14,467 nucleotides of DNA, taken from the NCBI GenBank assembly GCA_007126995.1, contig SLAD01000031.1, positions 1-14,467 of the forward strand. Reading direction: 5' to 3'. The position numbers and the translations under genes were made by a program. Shown here one piece after another: positions 1 through 5,467 of the stretch. This DNA comes from Kiritimatiellia bacterium. GTDB lineage: Bacteria; Verrucomicrobiota; Kiritimatiellia; SLAD01. Each line of letters opens with the position of its first letter. Position 1 is the stretch's first letter. The notes under the pieces were generated by a model. That model was given only the letters and a program-made list of their open reading frames with translations, had not been told where the DNA came from and did not search any database.

Positions 1-281
1 ATTCCGACCGGGTTCGGGCGTTTAGGCGCACGTGTTGCGAAAACACCACGCGGCTCCGAATCCATGAAAGGCACAACGTGCAGCTTGAATCCTTCGATGC
101 GGTGAAAATGGTAAAGCAAAATGACATGCGAGAACCCATCGAGATCCTTCAGGCCCGGTCGGTATTCCTCGAAGACTTCAACAGTGCCCCTCACCCCGCG
201 GGCTCCAGTCGGCTGGATCGGCATTCCCGCCGGATCGGTGAATGGCGTATGGACCGTTCCTATGGGTATCATTTCCATCAT
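1..281 (-). CDS. trmO: tRNA (adenine(37)-N6)-methyltransferase TrmO, partial
   Basis: The first 93 codons of a TrmO/TsaA (UPF0066) family protein, cut by the left window edge. The family uses S-adenosylmethionine to N6-methylate threonylcarbamoyladenosine at position 37 of some tRNAs. Visible hallmarks are the N-terminal IPIGTVHTPF strand, then GARGVRGTVEVFEEY, LKDLDGFSHVILLYHF and the signature FATRAPKRPNPVG near the edge. An in-frame TAA lies directly before the tandem ATG ATG at 281, so the start must be here or at one of the next Met codons (278, 272). The Shine-Dalgarno signal is weak. It lies 46 nt downstream of yifB on the same strand and may be co-transcribed. The family call is firm. 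The exact tRNA substrate is inferred from the family. Confidence 0.88.
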   Translation of the reverse strand, partial: MMEMIPIGTVHTPFTDPAGMPIQPTGARGVRGTVEVFEEYRPGLKDLDGFSHVILLYHFHRIEGFKLHVVPFMDSEPRGVFATRAPKRPNPVG

Positions 282-327
282 TTACTCACGCGAACCATTC
301 CGCTGGCGGGTTAGCGTGGTGGTCACC

Positions 328-1866
328 TCACTGCCACATTTGGCGATCAAGCGTGCGGTACTGGATAGCTTCGGTGATATGTTCGACTTGGACGACTTCA
401 TCGCCGCCCGCCAGGTCGGCGATCGTGCGGGCCACCTTCAGAATACGGTCATATGCGCGGGCGCTGAAATTCAGCTCGCTGATGGCCATCTTCAACACCT
501 GCGCCGCCTCGTCTTTCAGCTTCACCACCTCCTGCAACTGGCGCGGACGCATATCCGCATTGCAGTGCACGCCGCGCGCCCGCTTGAAGCGTTGCTGTTG
601 AATAGTGCGCGCGGCCAGAATCCGTTCCCGAATCACTTCCGAACTCTCGCCGCGAGCCGTAGAAGACAACTCCTGATAGCGCACCGAAGGCACTTCCAGA
701 TGGATATCAATGCGGTCCAGCAACGGCCCCGAAATTTTGTTGTGATAACGCTGGATCTGCAGCGGCGTGCACCGACACTCATTCTGCTTGTCCCCGAAAT
801 AGCCGCACGGACAAGGGTTCATGGCCGCAACCAACATGAACTGCGACGGGAACGTAACCGTTTGGGCCGCGCGCGCAATCGTTACCTTGCCGTCCTCCAG
901 CGGCTGTCGCATCACCTCCAGGACATTGCGATGAAACTCCGGCAGCTCATCAAGAAAAAGAACGCCGCGGTGCGCCAGACTGACCTCGCCCGGCGCCGGA
1001 TGCGAGCCGCCGCCCAGCAGTCCCGCATCCGAGATGGTGTGATGCGGCGAGCGATACGGGCGATGCACGAGCAACGCTTGATGCGCCTCCAGCGAGCCCG
1101 AGATGCTGTGAATCTTGGTCACCTCCAGCGCTTCCTCCAGCGTCATCGGCGGCAGGATCGAGGCCACCCGTTTCGCCAGCATCGTCTTGCCTGAACCCGG
1201 CGGGCCGATCGCCAGCACATTGTGACCACCCGCCACCGCCACCTCGATTGCGCGCTTGGCATATTCCTGGCCTTTAACGTCGGAGAAGTCCTCTTCGTAA
1301 TGGTTACGCTGATCGAAGACATCGTTGAGATTCATCTGCAAAGGCTCGATCACCAGGTCGCCCTTGACGAAATCGGCCGCCTGCCGAAGCGACTCCACCG
1401 GATAAACCGGCAACTGCTGGATCACGGCCGCCTCCTCGGCATTCTCCGCCGGCACAATGCAGCCCCGCAGGCCGGATTTCGCGACGTGCAATGCAATCGG
1501 CAATACGCCCTTCACGCGGCGCACCTGCCCGCTTAACGCCAACTCGCCAATCACGGCATAGTTCGCCAAGGTCGCGGCATCCAGATCGCCTTGCGCCGCC
1601 AGCATGCCCAGCGCAATCGGTAAATCGAAGCTCGGACCTTCCTTCTTGATGTCCGCGGGCGCGAGATTAATCGTGGTGCGCCCCATCGGCGGGGCAAAAC
1701 CCGAATTCAGGAGCGCCGTCCAGACGCGATCCGAACTCTCCTTCACAGCGGCGTCGGGTAATCCTACGATGATGGTTTTCGGATCGCCGTGACCGGCATT
1801 GACTTCGATTTCAACCCGATAGGCATCAACGCCATACACCGCGCCCGAAAAAACTTTGGCTAACAT
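328..1866 (-). CDS. yifB: YifB/ComM family Mg-chelatase-like AAA+ ATPase
   Basis: A 512-residue protein, full family length. Order of parts: an N-terminal ChlI-like S5-fold domain (residues 1-170, starting MLAKVFSGAVYGVDAYRVEI), an AAA+ core with Walker A GPPGSGKT (221-228) and Walker B GVLFLDELPEF (301-311), a family-typical cysteine group in PCPCGYFGDKQNECRC (351-366), and a C-terminal helical domain ending DRQMWQ. In naturally transformable bacteria the homologue ComM is a helicase that helps branch migration during integration of donor DNA. That role is family knowledge and is not shown here. I chose the ATG at 1866, not the in-frame ATG at 1890, because GGGGAGGG lies about 9 nt upstream and homologues begin MLAK/MLA. 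A sigma70-like promoter lies 57-85 nt upstream of the start. Confidence 0.95.
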   Translation of the reverse strand: MLAKVFSGAVYGVDAYRVEIEVNAGHGDPKTIIVGLPDAAVKESSDRVWTALLNSGFAPPMGRTTINLAPADIKKEGPSFDLPIALGMLAAQGDLDAATLANYAVIGELALSGQVRRVKGVLPIALHVAKSGLRGCIVPAENAEEAAVIQQLPVYPVESLRQAADFVKGDLVIEPLQMNLNDVFDQRNHYEEDFSDVKGQEYAKRAIEVAVAGGHNVLAIGPPGSGKTMLAKRVASILPPMTLEEALEVTKIHSISGSLEAHQALLVHRPYRSPHHTISDAGLLGGGSHPAPGEVSLAHRGVLFLDELPEFHRNVLEVMRQPLEDGKVTIARAAQTVTFPSQFMLVAAMNPCPCGYFGDKQNECRCTPLQIQRYHNKISGPLLDRIDIHLEVPSVRYQELSSTARGESSEVIRERILAARTIQQQRFKRARGVHCNADMRPRQLQEVVKLKDEAAQVLKMAISELNFSARAYDRILKVARTIADLAGGDEVVQVEHITEAIQYRTLDRQMWQ

Positions 1867-1922
1867 ACTGCCGCCCTCCCCGTCCGGCACCGCCCTTCTG
1901 TGGTCGCCCTACGCATGGAGGG

Positions 1923-1951
1923 ATAGTGTTAGCGAGCGACAAAACGGTCAA
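1923..1951 (-). promoter_or_regulatory. Candidate sigma70 promoter of yifB
   Basis: On the minus strand TTGACC (1951-1946) and CACTAT (1928-1923) are separated by 17 nt. The -35 box matches the consensus at 5 of 6 positions, the -10 at 3 of 6. The implied transcript starts near 1916 and leaves a leader of about 50 nt with a good Shine-Dalgarno before the ATG at 1866. This is read from the sequence only. Confidence 0.45.
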
Positions 1952-1964
1952 CTCAAAGATGATG

Positions 1965-1984
1965 GAATAAGAAAGTACTTATTC
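1965..1984. promoter_or_regulatory. Inverted repeat between divergent genes, possible operator
   Basis: GAATAAG and CTTATTC are perfect 7-base arms around the 6-base centre AAAGTA. The site lies just upstream of the yifB -35 box and about 55 nt before the 68-residue ORF. The AT-rich arms and divergent position suit a repressor site or cruciform. No protein partner can be named, and a 7-bp inverted repeat can arise by chance. Confidence 0.3.
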
Positions 1985-2038
1985 GAATCCTACATCACTC
2001 AGCTTGCCGCGCGGGACAGAATAGCTTATCCTTCCGCT

Positions 2039-2245
2039 ATGTCTACGCCGTCAGATTTAGCCGCCTTAATCGAGGAGTATCGTGACCGCTGCTTGTGGTT
2101 CATGCGTCCCGACTATTGGCCTGAAACAGCAGACGAAATTCGACATGTGCTCGACCTGATCGAGCGTTACGGTGACCGAGCTGGTTACGAACGAGCTGAG
2201 CGGATCAGACAATGGCTGTCACAACATTTCAAAGCAGCATCCTAA
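2039..2245 (+). CDS. Small conserved-type protein paired with a nucleotidyltransferase
   Basis: A 68-residue acidic helical protein, MSTPSDLAALIEEYRDRC at its start and IRQWLSQHFKAAS at its end, with no signal peptide, membrane segment or recognised catalytic motif. Its last 34 nt overlap the start of the nucleotidyltransferase gene in another frame, so the two are almost certainly translated together. I recall similar small proteins (pattern EYRDRCLWF.RPDY.PET) next to AbiEii-like genes, but their function is unknown to me. The frame is open upstream to 1856, but the ATG at 2039 is preferred because the upstream part runs through the divergent promoter region. There is no clear Shine-Dalgarno; see the finding on a possible leaderless start. 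Confidence 0.72.
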   Translation: MSTPSDLAALIEEYRDRCLWFMRPDYWPETADEIRHVLDLIERYGDRAGYERAERIRQWLSQHFKAAS

Positions 2246-2763
2246 ACCTGCTGGCCACAAGCCGCAAAGAATCGGGCGAAAGCTATGTTGCGGGGGGAGT
2301 AGCCCTCAACCTATTGCTCAAAACTACGCGCCTGTCTCGCGATATTGACTTGTTTCACGACACAGAAGAGGCCCTCTTCGCGACTTGGGAAGCGGATCGC
2401 CGGAATCTGAAGGAAAGTGGCTACGCCGTACAAGTGCTCAGAGAGGTTCCCTCATTCGTCGAGGCGATGATTGAGCGCGATGGCGAAAAGACGGCGATGC
2501 AGTGGGCGCGCGACAGCGTCTTTCGTTTCTTTCCGCTCGTTCAGGATGACCTGATGGGCTTTACGCTGCACCCAATCGATCTGGCCACCAACAAGTTATT
2601 GGCGATGGTTGGCCGTCTGGAAGTCCGGGATTGGATTGACGTGTTGAATTGTGACATGAAACTTCAGCCCCTCGGCTATTTGGTTTGGGCCGCATGCGGG
2701 AAGGATCCCGGCTTCAACCCTCGCTCACTGCTCGCTGCTGCTCAGCGACTTCGCTACAGTTAA
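2212..2763 (+). CDS. AbiEii-like nucleotidyltransferase, probably C-terminally truncated
   Basis: A 183-residue protein with the nucleotidyltransferase-fold signature: YVAGGVALNLLL (about residues 25-36) followed by the metal-binding SRDIDLFHD strand (about 42-50), as in AbiEii/DUF1814 proteins of type IV toxin-antitoxin and abortive-infection systems. HPIDLATNKLLAM and the RDWIDVL segment follow, as in the family. The partner here is not the AbiEi winged-helix antitoxin but a different 68-residue protein, so an anti-phage or toxin role is only a possibility. The ORF ends at RLRYS. As I remember the family, this point is usually followed by some 40 more residues. The stop falls just 26 nt before the 70-bp direct repeat, so the tail was probably lost when the neighbouring cassette arrived. 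Activity is uncertain. Confidence 0.8.
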   Translation: MAVTTFQSSILNLLATSRKESGESYVAGGVALNLLLKTTRLSRDIDLFHDTEEALFATWEADRRNLKESGYAVQVLREVPSFVEAMIERDGEKTAMQWARDSVFRFFPLVQDDLMGFTLHPIDLATNKLLAMVGRLEVRDWIDVLNCDMKLQPLGYLVWAACGKDPGFNPRSLLAAAQRLRYS

Positions 2764-3027
2764 ACTCATCACGTAGGAGCCAGCCACTTCACTCCCCAAA
2801 CGCGCGGATCGACATCCCATCCGGCAGCGCGGCCCACGCGACATACACGCCTTCCGCCCTGCCGCCGACCGGACCGATTGGAGGCGGCCAACCCACGAAC
2901 CTTGACGTCCACCCCCGACTCTGGTACCCACGCTCCATGATAGCGACGCGCTCAGCCACTGCGGACCACCGATTGCGGCCCCTGACCAGCAACCGCCTAA
3001 AAGCGACTTTTGATCCGGTGGGATGCC
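2764..3027. other. Junction region without an intact gene
   Basis: 264 nt between the truncated nucleotidyltransferase gene and the DUF898 gene. It holds the left 70-bp repeat (2789-2858), whose minus strand reads as the tail of a protein ending SIRAFGE-stop. It is followed by about 170 nt with no recognisable coding similarity. A TTGACG at 2902-2907 with TACCCA 17 nt later is a weak candidate promoter for the DUF898 gene. No RNA gene or terminator was seen. Confidence 0.5.
2789..2858 (-). repeat. 70-bp direct repeat, left copy (orphan gene 3' end)
   Basis: Matches 5398-5467 at 67 of 70 positions in the same orientation. On the minus strand it reads AEGVYVAWAALPDGMSIRAF followed by GE and TGA, the same frame and stop as the right copy, which ends the membrane-protein gene. 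Two of the three differences are synonymous (TAT/TAC, CTG/TTG) and one changes Gly to Trp, so the copies look like related coding ends. Here the rest of the gene is missing: upstream minus-strand translation does not resemble the membrane protein. A further shared GGAGCCA lies outside the repeat (2776-2782 and 5381-5387). Confidence 0.85.
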
Positions 3028-4119
3028 ATGGATGAACACACGGAATATGATGCCTTACCGGAAAAGATTCCGGAGGGACCGCCTCCCATACCAGCAGTCG
3101 CCATTCATGAGGAACAGCCGGAGTTTACGGGGAATGCCGGGGAGTATTTCCGGATCTGGCTGGTCAACATCGCGTTGACTATCCTGACCCTCGGCATCTA
3201 TACGCCATGGGCACGGGTGCGGACACGACGGTATTTTTATCAGCATACACGGGTATTCGGGGAACCGTTCGATTACCTCGCGGATCCGCGCAAAATCCTT
3301 CTCGGCTTCCTCATTCTCGTCGTTTTTTATGCCGCATTCCTCTTGCTGGAGTTCATCTCCCCCATCCTGCCCCTTCTCGTCGCGGTGCTATTCGTGGCCG
3401 TCCTGCCGTGGCTGATCTTCAAGACCCACCGCTTTTTTGCCGCAAACTCCGCCTATCGGAATGTGACCCTCCGGTTTACCGGAACCTTGAGGGAGGCCTA
3501 CGTCGTCTACCTTTTAGGGTATGTGCTGACTATTCTGACCGCCGGATTGCTCTATCCGTATGTGGTCAACCGACGAAAGGCGTATTTCACAAGCCATTTG
3601 AACTATGGAAGCCTCAAAGGGCGGTTTTACGGTTCGCCGGGAAAAGCCTACAAAATCTACCTCAAAACGATCGGGATACTCCTGATTGTGGCGCTGGCGC
3701 TGGGTGCTCTTTTTTATGTAGTCACCGCATTCGGGATGTCGAGGGAAGGGGTCGGGGGAGCGATAATCGGCGTAATGATCACCTTCTACAGCCTGATTTT
3801 TATCTGTTACGGAATGCTGAATGTGTTCCTGCACAATTATCTCTGGAATCACTTTTCGCTCGATGACCGCGTTTCTTTCGTCAGCACGATGGCGGTGGGG
3901 CGCTACATTTGGATCGCGCTGACGAACTTTCTGGCCTGCGTGCTATCCCTGTTTCTCCTGCTGCCGTGGGCCAAGGTCCGCATGCATCGGTACAAGCTCT
4001 CCTGTCTCCAAGTGGCCGTGGCCGGTGAACTGGATGACGTCATCAGCGCAGGGCGCGAGGATGTCGGGGCCTTCGGCGACAGCGCTGCCGAAATGTTCGA
4101 CCTGGATTTCGGCTTCTGA
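3028..4119 (+). CDS. DUF898/YjgN-type polytopic membrane protein
   Basis: A 363-residue integral membrane protein. After a Pro-rich N-terminus (1-30) the same family motif occurs three times: FTGNAGEYFRIWLVN...LGIYTPWARVRTRRYF (33-70), FTGTLREAYVVYLLGY...YPYVVNRRKAYF (150-187), and a final copy around 285-325 with TNFLACVLSLFLLLPWAKVR. Hydrophobic segments lie near 45-60, 90-130, 157-180, 213-235, 243-270 and 293-313. The biochemical function of DUF898 is unknown. The ATG at 3028 is preferred over an upstream in-frame TTG at 3010 because it has a GGTGGG a few bases before it and a hydrophilic N-terminus. An M48 peptidase gene follows 113 nt downstream, a pairing I recall from other genomes. 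Both sit between direct repeats. Confidence 0.85.
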   Translation: MDEHTEYDALPEKIPEGPPPIPAVAIHEEQPEFTGNAGEYFRIWLVNIALTILTLGIYTPWARVRTRRYFYQHTRVFGEPFDYLADPRKILLGFLILVVFYAAFLLLEFISPILPLLVAVLFVAVLPWLIFKTHRFFAANSAYRNVTLRFTGTLREAYVVYLLGYVLTILTAGLLYPYVVNRRKAYFTSHLNYGSLKGRFYGSPGKAYKIYLKTIGILLIVALALGALFYVVTAFGMSREGVGGAIIGVMITFYSLIFICYGMLNVFLHNYLWNHFSLDDRVSFVSTMAVGRYIWIALTNFLACVLSLFLLLPWAKVRMHRYKLSCLQVAVAGELDDVISAGREDVGAFGDSAAEMFDLDFGF

Positions 4120-4169
4120 CCCCATTCCTTGACCGCGCATCGGGCGGGTGATCGGACGACGCAGATCGT

Positions 4170-4194
4170 GCGCCGGGTTCCGCTCTTCCGGCGC
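4170..4194 (+). other. Stem-loop between the DUF898 and M48 genes
   Basis: GCGCCGG and CCGGCGC are perfect 7-base arms around an 11-base loop, in the 113-nt gap. No T-run follows, so it is unlikely to be an intrinsic terminator. It could affect mRNA stability or tune expression of the downstream peptidase gene. It may also be chance in GC-rich DNA. Confidence 0.35.
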
Positions 4195-4232
4195 TGGACT
4201 ACCGGGTCGGAACGCGGTATGGAAATGGCATC

Positions 4233-5264
4233 ATGTTGATCCATGCGGTCTATTTTGATGGAAAGCAGGCGCGCCGGCACGAGGTCACGGTCGAACTGCT
4301 TGCCGATTCCCTCGTTGTGAATCTCGACAGCGATCCGCCGCAGTCTTATTCACGAGACGAGACAGATGTCGTGCCCGCGATCGGCGGCGCGGAGCGGGTG
4401 GTTCGCCTCGCGGATGGCGGGATGTTGCGCTTTGAGGACAACGATTCCTTCCGGCTGTGGGAGGACAGGCGGCCCCTCCGTCAAGGGGAGCGGCTTGTTG
4501 CCCGGATGGAAAGGCGATGGGCGGCGGTGGTTGCCGCTGTGGTCGCCGTCGCCCTGGTCGCCGTTTTTTTCTTCCAGATCGCGCTGCCGTGGCTGGCCAA
4601 GGACGTCGCGTTTCGTTTGCCGCCGCAGGCGAGGGTCCATGTGACCCGGGAGGCGTTGCGGTTCATCGACGGAAAAATCCTCAAGCCGTCGAAACTCGAT
4701 GAAGAGACCAAGACCTCCCTGCATGAATTGTTCGACTCCATCCCCCTAGTCCGGTCCGAGGCGTACAACTACCGGCTCGCCATCCGCAGCGGGTTGGCCT
4801 CACCCAACGCGTTTGCCCTGCCGGACGGCCTGATTTTTGTCACCGACGAATTGGTTGACCTAATCGGCATCGGGGATCAAATGCTGGCCGTGCTACTGCA
4901 CGAGATCGGGCATGTTGAACATCAGCACGGGATGCGGATGGGACTGCAGGCTTCCACCCTCGCTCTGCTTGGCACCCTGTTTCTGGGCGATATCAGCGGC
5001 GTGTCCTCGGTGGCCGCCGCCCTGCCGGGGATGCTCACAAGCCATGCCTACTCCCGAGGGTTCGAGATCGAGGCCGACCTCTTTGCCGCAGAATACCTGA
5101 TGGACCACGACTACGGCATCGAGCCGCTGGTCGACGTTTTTATAAAGATGGAGTCCATCCATGGAGGGATCCCGCTGGAGGATGTCCTGTCCACGCATCC
5201 CAGCATGCGAAAACGGGTGGACATCCTTCGGGACTTCGACCGCCGTCAGGAAGCCGATCCCTGA
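4233..5264 (+). CDS. M48 family membrane-anchored zinc metallopeptidase
   Basis: A 343-residue protein. Residues 1-90 form a small beta-rich domain (MLIHAVYFDGKQARRHEVTV onward) of the kind found at the N-terminus of some M48 peptidases. One membrane segment follows (about 96-120), then the peptidase domain with the zinc motif HEIGHVEHQHG (HExxH at 223-227) and the third ligand in FEIEADLFAA (Glu 278). All catalytic residues of the gluzincin fold are present. The start has a weak ribosome site. With positive residues before the helix and none close after it, the peptidase domain is probably periplasmic, but topology is a guess. Linked to the DUF898 gene upstream, it may act in envelope protein quality control. 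The last codon lies 133 nt before the convergent membrane-protein gene. Confidence 0.9.
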   Translation: MLIHAVYFDGKQARRHEVTVELLADSLVVNLDSDPPQSYSRDETDVVPAIGGAERVVRLADGGMLRFEDNDSFRLWEDRRPLRQGERLVARMERRWAAVVAAVVAVALVAVFFFQIALPWLAKDVAFRLPPQARVHVTREALRFIDGKILKPSKLDEETKTSLHELFDSIPLVRSEAYNYRLAIRSGLASPNAFALPDGLIFVTDELVDLIGIGDQMLAVLLHEIGHVEHQHGMRMGLQASTLALLGTLFLGDISGVSSVAAALPGMLTSHAYSRGFEIEADLFAAEYLMDHDYGIEPLVDVFIKMESIHGGIPLEDVLSTHPSMRKRVDILRDFDRRQEADP

Positions 5265-5309
5265 GCCGGTTGGCGCAGGCCTGGTCGCTGGGGCTGACAT
5301 CGGTGACGG

Positions 5310-5375
5310 CGAACTGAGCCGACGCCTCGCCCTCCCGGTCCCAACACGCAAAGGCGAATCCTCCGGATGAGCCGC
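5310..5375. repeat. Degenerate dispersed repeat in the convergent gap
   Basis: The gap 5265-5397 holds no gene. Its middle (GAGCCGACGCCTCGCCCTCC, then a short CACGC tract) resembles a dispersed repeat I remember from Verrucomicrobiota and Kiritimatiellota genomes. Translated fragments of that repeat read like GSAGASPS on one strand and REGEAPAEP on the other. Here the minus strand reads DREGEASAQFAV. No second copy is in the window, so the assignment rests on memory alone. No terminator hairpin with a T-run was seen. Confidence 0.3.
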
Positions 5376-5397
5376 GACTTGGAGCCAATCTACCCCA

Positions 5398-5467
5398 TCA
5401 CTCCCCAAACGCGCGGATCGACATCCAATCCGGCAACGCGGCCCACGCGACGTACACGCCTTCCGCC
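5398..5467 (-). repeat. 70-bp direct repeat, right copy (3' end of membrane-protein gene)
   Basis: Pairs with 2789-2858 in direct orientation, 3 mismatches. This copy is translated as the last 22 residues and stop codon of the membrane-protein gene. The two copies enclose about 2.54 kb with the DUF898 and M48 genes. Identity ends abruptly inside the coding region just upstream of AEGVYVAW on the minus strand. Confidence 0.85.

Noticed and set aside
121..1194. Long plus-strand open frame of 357 codons
   Set aside because: Lies wholly antisense to yifB, whose motifs are unmistakable. Its translation is Arg/His-rich with no family resemblance.
2725..3039. Minus-strand open frame of 104 codons over the junction
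   Set aside because: It reads the 70-bp repeat in a different frame from the one shared with the membrane-protein gene and has no recognisable content.
4170..4194. Stem-loop as intrinsic terminator after the DUF898 gene
   Set aside because: No T-run follows the hairpin and the next gene is on the same strand, so it is listed only as a stem-loop.
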